A stretch of DNA of 64,000 nucleotides from Uranotaenia lowii (lineage: Eukaryota; Arthropoda; Insecta; Diptera; Culicidae), in NCBI RefSeq assembly GCF_029784155.1, contig NC_073692.1, positions 19,814,259 to 19,878,258 of the forward strand, read 5' to 3'. Position numbers and translations under genes: made by a program. Position 1 is the first letter of the stretch, and each line of letters begins with the position of its first letter. The notes under the pieces were generated by a model. The model saw nothing but the letters and a program-made list of their open reading frames with translations. It had not been told where the DNA came from and did not search any database. Below are positions 1 through 10,479 of this stretch, one piece after another.

Positions 1-637
1 GCGTTAGGAACAGATTATGCAAGCGAAAACAACAAAGTTTATTATATGTTTGTTATTTTCACAAAGGCGTTTCAACCAACACGATATGTTCTTGAGTTTG
101 CAAGAAATGCATTTTAGAATAAATTAGATTTTTTTTTAAAAAAGAACGAGCTTGTTAAAATTCAAAGGTTTACTTACTTGGATTCATAAAAAGCTTAGTG
201 ATTATTTTTTGATTCCATCCTCAATATTTCTGTCTGCTCAACTTTACAAGAGTTGTTGAACCTTACCTATTCTTAATTCAAGCCTCTTAAACATATTCGT
301 GTTAGGCCTTTGCCTGTTTGGGCCACTTTTGACACAGTCAAGGACAAGTCAAGGTTTTGCAGAAGGACAGTCAAGGTTTTGCAGAAGCTCCAAAGTTTTG
401 TAAACCTGGGGGAATATAGGGGAAAATAGATCAATATTCTTTATGATAGCATATTCTTTGAAAACCTACCTTAAGTACTTGGGTGGAAGTTGAAGTGGGT
501 TTTTCATCTGTTGTTTGTTTCCAAATAATTCGAACACAGTAGATAAACGGCCTCTTTTTGTTCCAGCATCCTTTTTATAAGTTTCGTGACTTGTCCCATT
601 CTAATCAAACAGCTTTTGCTGTTGCTAGTTTTTTCTG

Positions 638-1228
638 TCAGCTGTACAAAATGTCCTGCCCTTTTCTTTTACTATGAGCAGGGAAAGCTCTGCCCGGATA
701 TATTACGGGTTGGAAGTAAAAATGCGTTCCATTACCTTGATATCTTATCACCCGGGTTTTGCATTTTTCCGTTCGAAGTTCCTTGAAACAAATTTCATCA
801 TTGAAGGGAACGGGTTTTGCTCCTCCTAAGCCGGTTAGAAAGTCACAACGTGCATTCCCGTTTTTCTGGTGGCGTTGGGCCAACATTAGATATAAACTTC
901 CTGTCACCGTTTTAGAAGGATCTTCTCCGAATGTCATCCTTCGACCGAAAACTTCGCTGCTGATTCCAAGTCCGTGCACTGCTGAAAAGGTTAAGAATAA
1001 CTACAAAATGAAAACCTGATGATCTATTTGTGGATTTCATTCTGAACAAACCGAGGAAAAGCAGATTCCTGTTAAAAGATTTTTTCCGAACAGTGAGCAA
1101 ACCGTAAAACTGAACCGTTCAGGGCTCGGATCTTGTGATAAATTCCAGATCCTATTCTGTTCCAAACCACAGTCCAAATATAATTGAAAAAAATCTGCAC
1201 TGGTTCCATGAATTGACCGGAAATCCAC
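638..1228 (-). pseudogene. Possible decayed or frameshifted small secreted-protein gene
   Basis: On the minus strand two reading frames of unusual length and non-repetitive amino-acid composition follow each other. One frame (ATG at about 1040) reads as a short basic N-terminus followed by a hydrophobic run FHFVVILNLFSS, like a signal peptide. A different frame, open from about 990 to a stop at 638-640, continues for 113 residues with four cysteines and a basic tail rich in K/R. A shift of one base near 985 would join them. A further open stretch lies upstream (1037-1228). I do not recognise the family. It could also be chance: no clean intron joins the frames, and no promoter or poly(A) signal was identified. 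Treat as unproven. Confidence 0.22.
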
Positions 1229-2811
1229 AGTAAATTTAGCAAATTTTCACAATCACTTTTGTTTTTGTTTTTGTGGGAGCAATGGGATTCAGTGAACTAG
1301 ACAATATGCCCAGACACTGTTTAACGGTGAGGTGTCTTCGGGGATGATTTTTATTCGCTCAAATGAATAAATATTGAATGGATGTATTCCAAAATAGATT
1401 CTTTGTATTCCGGTGCTGTTTGCGAAAAAAAAACTGTGCGATAGTGTAAATTCACATTGGCCCTTTCGAATAATTTTACTTCGCGGCGTTTGAAAAGGTG
1501 TTTCAAAACATAGAAAACTAAACGCTAAAGAATTAGTGTAGAATTGTATGTTCTTCAATGTAAATTTAGATTTTTGCACATTATTTTAACAACACATTAT
1601 TTGCATACCTCAGACGCCGTTAAAGTTTCTTTCTCCTTTTTTAGTTTCAAAGTTGTTTTCTGCTCCAAATGTTAGGCCAGTGGAAACTTTTCTTTCTACG
1701 CCAAAAAAAGAAACATCGCAGAATTGACAACAACAGATGGCATTTTCAAAATAACACCCTGAGTTTTTTTTCACTCAAGTATGCGGTTAAACACGGTTAA
1801 AATAGAAAGCTCAAAAAAAAGTTTTAGAGAAAGCAAAACATAGTTTCATTTTACGAGTTTTTAAAAAACTTCTTTTCAACCCAGAACGGAATTCCAAACA
1901 ACATTAAAATTACTAAATATTCAAAATATCTTTCAAAATAAAACTCAAATTTGAGATTTATGATGGATCAAAACATCAGGGATAGTTTTTCTTCTCAAAA
2001 TAAAATATTTCCTCACACAGAAGAATTATAATAGTTTTGAGCTCGGCTTCGGATTTTGCGGACAGTTTGAGTTCGGTTGTCGAAAATAATTTTGAGTATG
2101 AATCAAATTTCGTTTAGGACTACCACTACTAATCCATCGTTCAGGACAAAGTCTGATACATCAGGCTACCTGGCACCGCTATTCTAGTACCACCGAATTC
2201 AAGTGTCATATCACGGCAGATTACGGCCTTTTTGGCAAGAAAAATGAGCAAAGTTTTGAGTGAAAGCGAAAAAATATTTTTTATATTTAAATTTAAAATT
2301 TTTCAAAATTTAAATTTAAATTTTCTTGAATAATTAAGTTGTTCATGTCTATATTTCAAACCAATTTGAAGAGAATTTTTCATCGATGGAATAATCTTGC
2401 AAAAAATCTGTGTATGAATCAGGAACATTTATGAATAATTTGCGAAAACTGTTGATCTTAGCTGTTCTTAAATCACATATCCTTGTATCAAGTAAGTACA
2501 TGATAAACCCCTTTTTTTGAATCCCAAAGACAGATTTACATGAAAACAATGTATCAACTTCTTTGACCTTAAATTTTGCAGTTTGTTAGCAAAACTTAAG
2601 CGCCTTTGCCTAGCCAACCAATTGATTTTCGCTGTCCATATTACAAGTTTTGCTCATCCATTTGATGTCCACGCAAATGCGTTAAAATAATGAAAAAAAA
2701 ACATCATTTAAAAATTGTGAATTAAAATGCTATCGATCTAGTTTATAATTTCAAAAATCTAACGTAATTTTTATCTTACATTAATATTTAGAAGAAAAAA
2801 AAAATAAGCTC
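1229..2811. other. AT-rich intronic sequence, nothing recognised
   Basis: Mostly A/T runs and short homopolymers. No open frame of convincing composition, no terminal inverted repeats and no tRNA-like boxes were found. Intact microsatellites are absent; near 2280-2330 there is a short AT-only palindromic stretch. Confidence 0.5.
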
Positions 2812-3030
2812 TAATGATGCTTAATTTTGCTCTTATTAAGGTTCAACAGCAAATGATGCTATCAATTTACCGTGTCACCTCATTTTGGTCTTAGCTCGCT
2901 ATCAACTTTGAGTTTTTGAAACCTTAATGATGCCTTATTTTGCTGTCTTAAAAGAACCAACAGCAGGTGATGCTATCAATCTGCTGTTGACACCTCACTT
3001 TGGTTTCAGTTTGCTATAGATTTAGGCATC
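2812..3030. repeat. Tandem duplication of a ~113-bp unit
   Basis: Two diverged copies lie side by side, starting at about 2812 and 2925 with TAATGATGC. Each contains an AACAGCA(A/G)(A/G)TGATGCTATCAAT core followed by a CACCTCA(T/C)TTTGGT segment. No coding potential is seen. Confidence 0.75.
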
Positions 3031-3293
3031 AAAGTCTGCTCGGGAAGTCGTTTGATTTTTTGAAAGCTTTTTATTCATCATTATAAAAACTTTGATCATG
3101 TTTTTCCATGTAAGCTTCGTTAGTTTTGTAAATCTTTTTAATGTTTTGATAGGGGTTATTATCAAAGTTTTTGGTTTCATATTATTGAATAACTAATTAA
3201 CTAAAGTTATGATGAGGTTTGCCAACAGAAATTTAAAATAATTTCCCATGAATGCTTATTGCTTATTCGTCCTATTACAAAAACATTTTAAAC

Positions 3294-3773
3294 TAAGGTT
3301 GCCAGATTGCCCGGATTTACCCGGACTTGCCCGCATATTTGACACAAAATTTGAGGAAAGTATGGTCCGACCCGGTTGCCCGGATTTTATTGGAAAAAGT
3401 CTGGATTTTGTACGGATTTATTAACTTTATTTGTAAAATGTAATAAAAAACTAAAATTGAATTATTTTAATTTTTTTCTATGCAAGTTTTATTCAACTTG
3501 AAATATTTTCTTTCAAATAACGTGTTAACTTGCTAGAACCGTGGAAAATATCGATTAAAAACCGTGTAAATAGAAATCATGTAAGAAAAACTGAGCAAAA
3601 CCATTCTGCGTTAAAGAAAAACCTTAGTGTACTTTCCATGAACAACTTCGGCTGATACTAAACGTTCAAGTTGGGCTCCACAATTAAGCCTTTTTAAGAT
3701 TTTCTTAAATGTCCCGCTTTTTTTCGAGAAAAGTCCCGCTTTTTTTCTGAAAGTATCTGGCAAGCCTACCTTA
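3294..3773. mobile_element. Non-autonomous element with TAAGGT...TGCCAGA ends
   Basis: The left end reads TAAGGTTGCCAGATTGCCCG and the right end, inverted, TAAGGTAGGCTTGCCAGA, so short imperfect terminal inverted repeats bound about 480 bp. The interior has repeated GCCCGGATTT and TCCCGCTTTTTT segments. The same GCCCGGATTT-rich sequence recurs near 5113-5402 and 50190-50320, so this is a dispersed family. No transposase frame is present. Confidence 0.6.
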
Positions 3774-3801
3774 TACTGCCCCAGGGGGGAGGGGGTCTCA
3801 T

Positions 3802-3980
3802 TATGCCCCTACTGTGACTGATTTTCAGCTTTCGGCAGAAAAGTTTAAATTGCATTTTTAAACGTTTTTATCTACTTTTTCAAGTTTTAGCCAGTTAGGA
3901 AATAGACTTTTTTAATGTCTGAACACGAAACAATTATATAATTCACATATTATAGCTGCTTTTTTTACAGTTAAATAAAT
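3802..3980 (+). repeat. Dispersed repeat, copy 1 (second copy at 58806-59015)
   Basis: This stretch shares an extended alignment with 58806-58978, including TGTGACTGATTTTCAGCT, a CCAGTTA(G/A)GAAATAGA segment and CACATATTATAGCTG. The other copy ends in an ATGCCCCTATCTCCCATA terminus that resembles the ends of the TA-flanked MITEs at 36501 and 62154. Here the outer ends are eroded. Confidence 0.65.
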
Positions 3981-4089
3981 TAATTAAATTAAATGTTCTA
4001 TTTCATTTCTCAAAAGTACAATCATGAGTGATTTGAGATAAATATAAAAAAAATATTGGCTAAATTTAATTTAGATTTATATTAGCAGA

Positions 4090-4165
4090 GTAGGAAAAAA
4101 AAGAATGTAAAAATGAGGAGGTACTCTTGTAGTAAGTAAGTTTTTTCTTTAAATAAAAAAAAAGA
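4090..4165 (+). repeat. 3' tail fragment of a non-LTR element, copy 1
   Basis: The sequence AATGTAAAAATGAGGAGGTA followed by TCTTGT, a T-rich stretch and then AAATAAAAAAAAA is repeated at 25885-25990 with an A-rich tail. The A-rich end at both places suggests the 3' terminus of a plus-strand LINE. No coding part remains attached here. Confidence 0.5.
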
Positions 4166-4170
4166 ACATT

Positions 4171-4341
4171 ATGAGCAAACCGTTGATGCAAAGTTCCGTT
4201 GCCGAAACTCGAGTTTGGAAATTGTACCAGCAGGATTTGACGAAATACCAAAGATGCCTGCTCATTGATGATGAAATCTACGTGAAAATAGATTCCGGAC
4301 AGCTTCCTGACCTGGCTTCTTTACTAACTTCTGGAAAAAGA
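4171..4341 (+). pseudogene. Fragment of a mariner-type transposase
   Basis: The frame beginning MSKPLMQSSVAETRV contains LLIDDEIYVKIDSGQLPDL, which matches the region around the first catalytic aspartate of mosquito mariner-type (Tc1/mariner, DDE) transposases, normally of the form (I/M)DDETYVK-D-x-x-QLPG. Only about 57 residues are preserved; the N-terminal DNA-binding domain and the second and third catalytic positions are missing. The fragment runs into unrelated sequence and then into a Helitron-like fragment. A dead copy, clearly different from the two elements at 23-26 kb, in which this motif is lost. Confidence 0.65.
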
Positions 4342-4383
4342 CCTGAAATATGGATGAAGAGATATATTTTTTTATTTAGAAAT

Positions 4384-4812
4384 TGTACGAACTTCGTTTC
4401 GCTTTAAATCATTAATTCGTCAAGATAAATTTAGAATATCGAATCTGACGTATTTTTTTGCAATATTGGGTAAAACATTCAACAGTGTTTAAAGTTGCCG
4501 CTTTTTCTTGTCCTTCAACTTGAAATTCAAATTAATAGGTTGATTGGCTTTTTAAAACAAAAATGTTTTCTACTCGATCGGTTGCAAAATCACGACATTA
4601 TAGGCAGGAACATGAAGTATTTGTTTATATGCTCGATTCCTCTGCTTGACCTTCACACTAAAATTTGATACCAAATATCAATTGACTGCCTCAAATAAAT
4701 TTGACGTCCCTCAAAACTCCCTTGTGCGATGTTTTCAATTCTAATCATTTGTATAATAACGTCAGTCTTGGCCGTAGGAAGAGGCGAGCCCTCCCACGAG
4801 GGCCCAACAATG
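4384..4812 (-). mobile_element. Degenerate Helitron-like fragment
   Basis: ACGAACTTCGTTTCGCTTT at the left is the same as the terminal hairpin region of the Helitron starting at 6247. Downstream, CTCAAAACTCC, TGTATAATAACGTCA and an AGGGCC-rich stretch correspond to one internal ~140-bp unit of that element. The terminal CTAG is lost. Interpreted as an older, deleted relative. Confidence 0.5.
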
Positions 4813-5112
4813 TCAACCTAAATTTTTTTTCTCAAAACGTAAAATTTTTACTTCTTTATCAAAATTTGATGAACGACTAAAGTAAATCAAGAGTAACAAT
4901 CTCGACACAGAAGTAAGGCTAAAACCTAAAAATCTCATTCCAGGTCCACAATTCTACTACAGTTTTTCAAAATTTTTCTCACGTGTCGATAAAGACTGTA
5001 CTTGAAAAACGCTATCAAAAGTTATTCATGCATGAATTTTGGATGAAGACCTTAGTCTCGAATATCGAATTTTATTCGAATAATGAGAATTCGAATAACA
5101 AGATTAGACTCA
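4813..5112. other. AT-rich intronic sequence, nothing recognised
   Basis: About 300 bp without terminal repeats, tRNA-like boxes or a convincing frame; a short ATTCGAATAA repeat near 5060-5100 is the only structure seen. Confidence 0.5.
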
Positions 5113-5402
5113 CTAAAGCAGCCAGATTGCCCGGATTTTGCTTGAATGTTTTAACTTTATAATTTTGCAAGGAAAAATTAAAATCGCGTGATCTCAATTA
5201 TGCATTTTACGTCCAAAGGAAGATTTTGTGCAAATTTCATCCAATTAAACTGGCTGATGTGTTCCGGTGAAAAACCAAGCAATGTATCGAGTTTTTCTTC
5301 TTGATTTTAATTGAAGAATTTCCAAATTTGCCTGGATATTACCCAGAATTTGGACTGTAAACTTTGAAATCGAATGCCCGGATTTTGTACTGCCCGGATT
5401 TA
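5113..5402. repeat. Fragment of the GCCCGGATTT repeat family
   Basis: CAGCCAGATTGCCCGGATTT opens the segment and two further GCCCGGATTT copies close it, as in the element at 3294-3773. No clear boundaries survive. Confidence 0.5.
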
Positions 5403-6246
5403 AGTTAAAAAAAATTTGCTAAGCTTAGGTTTAAATCATTTCTGATGTTCTGGCTCCAAATTTTTTAAGAAATTCAAAATGTATTGCCTGTGATCGGATT
5501 GTGAAATCTTTATCCAGTTTATTATTCTTGATTTTCAGTTCGGTTCATCATTGGGACAAAATCCTGATTCGAATCTTGGTTTTGCATTTGAAACTAAAAT
5601 TAGATACATTTTCAATTTATAAAACTCATCATTCCAGAATATTACAAAAAAAAAAATTAAAATAACAAACCATTTTTAAGATATAGATTTGAAATTTTTG
5701 CTCCTAATTCTTATGCAGAATTGATACTTTATAAAGTTCTATAATGGTGATCCAGAATTGAAATATCAGAGTTTTATCATTTGGAATTTCATTCAGATTC
5801 ACTTATTGAATTACGAATAAAAAATTGAAGAAAGAATGCATATAAAACATCAAAGATTCCTAATTCAAATTAAAAATTGCAGAATTCAGATTCAGAATTA
5901 AGATTCAAAATTGCCCAAAATAGAACACAACTATGAGAACCACTATTATAAAATAAAATCAAAATTCATTTTCAAGATTGCATTGTTTGAATAATATAAA
6001 TTTTAATTTAGTTTTTTTTCACACTAAAAAACTGAAAGACTGAAAAGAAGGTAACAATTTTTGCTTATCCCTTTTTATTTCATTCGGGAAATACTGCAAT
6101 TTTCTGTAGAAATCCCAACGAGCATCACTGTAATCTGAACTTTTTTCCAACTTTAAAATTCAATTACTGAAAATGTACGTTCAACTTTTGTACAAATGGC
6201 TTCTTTTTTTTCAACAATAACCCTGATAATTAAATTTATTTATGTA
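5403..6246. repeat. AT-rich DNA with degenerate ATTCAGATTCAGA motif
   Basis: Mostly A/T. From about 5750 to 5930 the short motif ATTCAGATT/CAGAATT recurs irregularly. The same motif clusters near 22060-22330, 38090-38600 and 63630-63850, so it is a dispersed simple-sequence feature rather than a gene. Confidence 0.45.
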
Positions 6247-7613
6247 CTAGCTGATCCCATACGAACTTCGTTTCGCTTTCAATTTCGAATATGTCATGAA
6301 CAATTTGAATGAATGTCAACTATCAGGCATTTTCCTGTCGCATTTTGGAATGCATTGTTGAGCGATCATTGTCAAAATGTGGAACACGTTATATGTTCGA
6401 TCACTTTTTCTGTCGTTTGCTACTAAATTTGAAATCACTTTCGAAAATTTCGACTCCATCATTGCTGATCAGTGGCCTCTTTTACGAATTTTGATTTCTG
6501 AAATCTATTGCCCATTCCTCAAAACTCCCGTGAGCAAATTTTCTAAGCAATCCATTGCATTACAACGTCAATATCGCAATAAAAAACAGTGAAAAGTTAA
6601 TATGGACGACCTCTTTGGCCGACCCCTGACCCAATATTGGATAATTGGAATAAATGTTCGTCTTTAATAATTCTCATGTGCAAATTTTCACCTCAATCCG
6701 ATGTATAATAACATCAATATCATAAAAAAATTTGTAAAGATTATATGAATAAACCTTTTTGCCGACCCCTTACACTGAATTTGATACCTGAAATCGTTTG
6801 CACAGCATTCAACATTCTCGTGTACCAATTTTCATCTGAATCCGATGTATAATAACGTCAATATCGCCATATCAACAGTTGATATGGACGACCCCTTTGG
6901 CTGGACCCTTACACAAAATTTTATACCGGCAATCAATTGCATGTCCCTAAAAATATCCGAGCGCAAATTTTCTTCTCAATCCGATGAATAATAACGTCAA
7001 TATCACAAAAATATTGGAAAGTTAATATGGACGTCCCCTTACATTCAATTCGATACCTGAAATCGATTACACAGCATTCGAAACGCTCATGTACCAATTT
7101 TCACCTGAATACGATGTATAACAACGTCAATATAGTAAAAAAAGCGAACAGTGAATATGGACGACCCCTTTGGCTGGCCCTTTGCACAAAATTTTATACC
7201 GGCAATCGATTGCCCAGCCCTAAAAACATTCAAGCGCTAATTTTCATCTCAATCCGATGTACTATAACGTGAATATCACAAAAATATTGAAAAGTTATTA
7301 TGGACGACCCCTTTTGACAACCCCTGACCCCAAACTCAATACCTGAAATCGATTTCTTATCTTTTAAAATCCCATGTGCAAATTTTCATCACGATCTGAC
7401 GAAAAATAACGTCAACAACGCGAAAACAATATTTGTCTTGTATGGACGACCCCTTCAGAAGGGGTTATCTGAAAATCTGAAAACATTTTTTATCATTCCT
7501 GGTTCTAATGAGCATCCATGCCAAATTACAGCTCTCTAGCTCTTAAGACGGCTGAGTCTATAGAGGACAAACAAACAAACAAACCCACAGAAATTACTTT
7601 TTATACACATAGA
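6247..7613 (-). mobile_element. Non-autonomous Helitron, minus strand, with internal ~140-bp repeats
   Basis: Read on the minus strand, the element starts TCTATGTGTATAAAAAG at 7613 and ends GGGATCAGCTAG at 6247, between a host A and T. These are the rolling-circle (Helitron) signatures: 5' TC, 3' CTAG and an A-T target, with a short hairpin (CGAA/TTCG) just inside the 3' end. The interior has about six or seven degenerate copies of a ~140-bp unit, each with (G)TATAATAACGTCAATATC and a GGACGACCCCTTTGG segment, at about 6707, 6846, 6987, 7117, 7259 and 7402. No Rep/helicase frame. A relative with the same 5' end and repeat organisation lies at 33707-35596. Confidence 0.75.
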
Positions 7614-7617
7614 TTTT

Positions 7618-7705
7618 AAAACTGGGAAAATCATTAAGTCTCCATCGGAAAAACCGAGGAAAAAATAGGGAATTTAAAAACGGAAACACGCTGGCTACCC
7701 TGAAC
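7618..7705 (-). mobile_element. One-ended fragment of a CAGGGTAGCCAGC element
   Basis: On the minus strand it begins CAGGGTAGCCAGCGTG and continues with an A/T-rich stretch containing CTCGGTTTTTCC. The same terminus occurs at 63275 and, degenerate, near 38884. Such ends are typical of hAT-like short elements in insects; the opposite end is absent here. Confidence 0.45.
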
Positions 7706-8628
7706 CATATCATTTTTATCCAATTGATTTTCACGTAAATTATATGAAGAAAATTAGTAAACACTCCCCTAATTAGAATTGGTGCATTGGAAGCATGACC
7801 TACCATTGACGTGAATTTTTAATATCGAAATAAAATATAATCGTTTACACTATTTATTTTTGCAGTGTATTTTGGTTGGTATGAAAATGAAAACAAACGA
7901 AATCTTACAGAAAATTGAATTAATTGTCACTATTTTTTGGCACAAAACACATTCAAAATACTTAGTTTGTAGAACACACGCACTTTATTCCGGAAGCTTT
8001 GCATAATAGCTTGTAAAATCCTGTAGAAATTGAAAAAAATTCGATTATATAAAATGGTTTTACGAAGGCCATCCAGTTTAATCGAATCCGTCCCACAAAA
8101 CGTTGTGTCACTAGTTCAGCGGAAGAGAAACTTGCTTGCAGAACCATCACTATACAAAACCGAAACGAAAAAAAAAGGTCGTGATTTGGAACAGATATCT
8201 TGAACATTAAATAAACCCTCCAGAATACAAATACTTAACGGTGATGCAACAACCTTTTCCTTTAAGAATTCAAGAAGTAAATAGTCGAAACCGATTAAAA
8301 TTCATTCACTTAGACTTGAAATTCATAAGGCAATTATATGAAAGTAAAGTAATAACTACCAGGGCATACTTGAAACACTGTGGTTACTTCAAGCCTCACG
8401 TAGAATCGATTTGATGCAACAAAATCTTAATTCACGTAGAAAATCCTGTAGAAATAATTTCTGAATTATTTGGCGTGTCAACTATTCATCAGTTATTTGG
8501 CGTGTTTCCCTTCTAAAGGTTGCATAAAGGGTGGAGTAAGAACATAAATATGGCCAAAAAAATCATCGTTTGTGAAGAGGAACTCTATCAAGTTGAATGC
8601 TTGACATCTAAATAATTCGAATTTTTCT
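7706..8628. other. Intronic sequence upstream of the coding exon, nothing recognised
   Basis: Non-repetitive moderately AT-rich DNA. A short duplication of the TTATTTGGCGTGT type occurs near 8468-8503. No TATA-like promoter or frame worth reporting was found. Confidence 0.5.
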
Positions 8629-8643
8629 CTATTCTCGTTGCAG
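8629..8643 (+). promoter_or_regulatory. 3' splice site before the FAM89-like exon
   Basis: A T/C-rich tract (TTTTTCTCTATTCTCG) leads into TTGCAG, followed by CATCACG and the ATG at 8651. The match to an insect acceptor is good and explains why the exon begins seven bases before the start codon. Confidence 0.7.
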
Positions 8644-8650
8644 CATCACG

Positions 8651-9238
8651 ATGTCCCTGCCGGGACTGCCCCCATTGCCGAAAAGTCTCAGTGGATTCGA
8701 CCTCGCCGGTCAGCAACTTCAGTCGCATCAACAACACTACTATAACCTGCAGCCCCCGTCAGCTTCATCCCATGCTCAGCAGCAGCAGCAACAACATCAG
8801 TCACAAGAGCATTCAGCTCATCATCAGCACCATCAACCTCCCTCATCAGCATCCTCATCGCTGCACCCACACCCACCTCATCAACCTCCACCTCCTCCAC
8901 CCACGCAACAACAGTCACAGTCACAGTACAACAACCATCAGCAGCAGCCATCTTTCAACCACCACCCGACGAATCCGTTCATCCCGATCAATCCGGCCAA
9001 TGCCGCGGCCACAGTAGCGAATTTGCAAAGTGTCAGCATGGCGTCCCTGGTTTCACAGCAACAACAGAGGGGCCAATCGCCCGTGAGCACCGTCAGCAGC
9101 AGCGGCAACAGTATCGTCGCGACGCCCAACAGCGGAAACAGCGGAAGTGGCGGCAGCGGCGGAAGTGGAAGTGCCGTCGTCGCCCGGAAAGCCACCACGA
9201 CCCTGGACACCCAGCTGGCCGTGTTGCGGAGAGAAATG
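8651..9238 (+). CDS. FAM89: FAM89/LURAP1-family leucine-rich adaptor protein, first coding exon (partial gene)
   Basis: The exon encodes 196 residues. The first 18 (MSLPGLPPLPKSLSGFDL) carry the GLPPLPKSLSG block conserved in the FAM89 family, and the last 14 (TTLDTQLAVLRREM) match the start of the family's leucine-rich block, which in vertebrates continues V-G-L-R-Q-L-D-M-S-L-L. Known relatives are small adaptor proteins linked to cytoskeletal kinases; that role here is inferred from the family only. Between the blocks lies an insertion of about 160 residues rich in Q, H, P, S and G (poly-Q/H around residues 40-80, a proline run near 75-87, GSGGSGG near 165-173), far longer than the spacer in vertebrate proteins. 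The ATG at 8651 is the first in frame after the acceptor. The coding part stops in phase 0 at the donor 9239; reading on gives only intron-encoded hydrophobic residues and a stop. The rest of the gene lies outside the window. Confidence 0.85.
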
Positions 9239-9244
9239 GTGAGT
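9236..9244 (+). promoter_or_regulatory. 5' splice site ending the FAM89-like exon
   Basis: ATG|GTGAGTTT fits the donor consensus. It cuts the reading frame in phase 0 right after the conserved R-R-E-M, exactly where homologues continue with V/G-L-R-Q, supporting a real intron here. Confidence 0.85.
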
Positions 9245-10241
9245 TTCGTTTTCCTTTTTCTTTATCTTTTCATTCAAGTGGTGGCGTCTGAGGCTACTTT
9301 CTTGCTGCTGCGTCTCTTCACATTGATGACGGTTTCGTTCCCACGAATGTCGAGCTAATCAATTTGGGGTCTCGAAGATATCAATTAAGTAGGAGAGGGT
9401 CTAGCTTGGCGTGTGAATGAACACCGGCCGAAGCGCGCTTTTATTGAGTGAGCGATTACTTCAGGTGGTCGGCTGATGGTTGTTGGGGATTTTGGAGAAA
9501 CACGACGACTTTATTTTGCTGAGAATTTTTCAGACTTTCTGGTGGAGCTGCTATATATGAGAGAAAGAAGGGATGTTTGTATTTGGATCATAAAACTGAA
9601 AATTGATAACAGCACCATTTTTGGGAAATGACCATGTGAATTCAGTAGCTGAGCTTTTCATTGGAGATGCGAAGTTTTCCAAATGAGTAACATTTTATCG
9701 TCAATCTCACTGATGATTTAGAAAATAACATTATCTTTTTTCACAGTTGGTTATGTTGTGTGTTTGTACGTACCTAACCCTCTCCCAGATTTTTAGAGGA
9801 AGAGCAATTTAAAAATTTCAATGAAATTTATTGTTATTGGTTCGACCAAAACCTAACAGGTCCGGGCCACATTTTTTAAATGAAAATTTAATAGAGTTTT
9901 TAATTTTTTTTTTAAATTAATCACAAAAAGGGGAAAAATAACAAAAATGAAAAAGGTTCGTCCATGAAAGATATTCAAAATGGTTAAAATAATCGTGAAT
10001 ATTACAGAAACAACAAAATTGCCAGTTTTTTTTAAGTAAATTGAGACATTGTTTTTTAATCGTCACGATTTTTATTATTTAAATCAATTTTGTAATTTTC
10101 ATCTTTTATAGTGGTTTCTCCATTTTCTAGCGTATTTGTTGTTGTACCATTTTTGTCATTTTTTTTCGGTATTGGAAAAAATATCCAAATTACGTAATTT
10201 CAAAAAATACACACAGTATAAGATATAAAAAAAGTAAAGAA
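9245..10241. other. Start of the large intron, nothing recognised
   Basis: The first 250 bp after the donor are less AT-rich and may contain splicing or regulatory sequence; the rest becomes increasingly A/T-rich, with AAAAATGA-like words from about 9930 that foreshadow the satellite further right. No frame or boundary supports a gene. Confidence 0.45.
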
Positions 10242-10450
10242 AAGTGTACCGCACAGTAATTCGAACTACGTCCTGGGGGTCTTGAGGGGCCTTCCCTCCA
10301 CACTAAAAGCCATTATCTCTGGTAAAACAGATCAAACTTAAAGCATGATGGCAGGATCAAGCTATTTTACCAGAGAAAATAACTTTTAGTGTGGAGGAAG
10401 GTCCCCTCCAGGCCTCCAGGACTTTGTTTAAATACCTCCGCGGTACACTT
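10242..10450. mobile_element. 209-bp foldback MITE
   Basis: The two ends, AAGTGTACCGC and GCGGTACACTT, are inverted, and the inversion continues inward for about 90 bp on each side with gaps (for example CTCCACACTAAAAG on both arms), leaving a small loop around 10345. No coding capacity. The GAGGGGCCTTCC-type inner palindromes are retained on both arms. Confidence 0.8.
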
Positions 10451-10479
10451 CTGTTTACCTTTTTATTTCCATCACCGCA

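Larger units (their letters stand above)
1..8643 (+). other. Upstream intron (probably 5'UTR intron) of the FAM89-like gene
   Basis: The sequence ends in a pyrimidine-rich tract and TTGCAG immediately before the exon that carries the start codon, seven bases ahead of the ATG. An acceptor so close to the ATG implies at least one untranslated exon further upstream, outside the window or unrecognised here. The intron is AT-rich and filled with repeats listed separately. From 1 to 637 I see no gene, only a short direct duplication (about 22 bp, containing GTCAAGGTTTTGCAGAAG) near 347-388. The extent of the intron to the left of the window is unknown. Confidence 0.6.

Noticed and set aside
8688..9277. 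Overlapping frames of 74-108 codons on both strands across the FAM89-like exon
   Set aside because: Shadows of the real frame in a GC-richer exon with low-complexity repeats; they lack the conserved FAM89 blocks.
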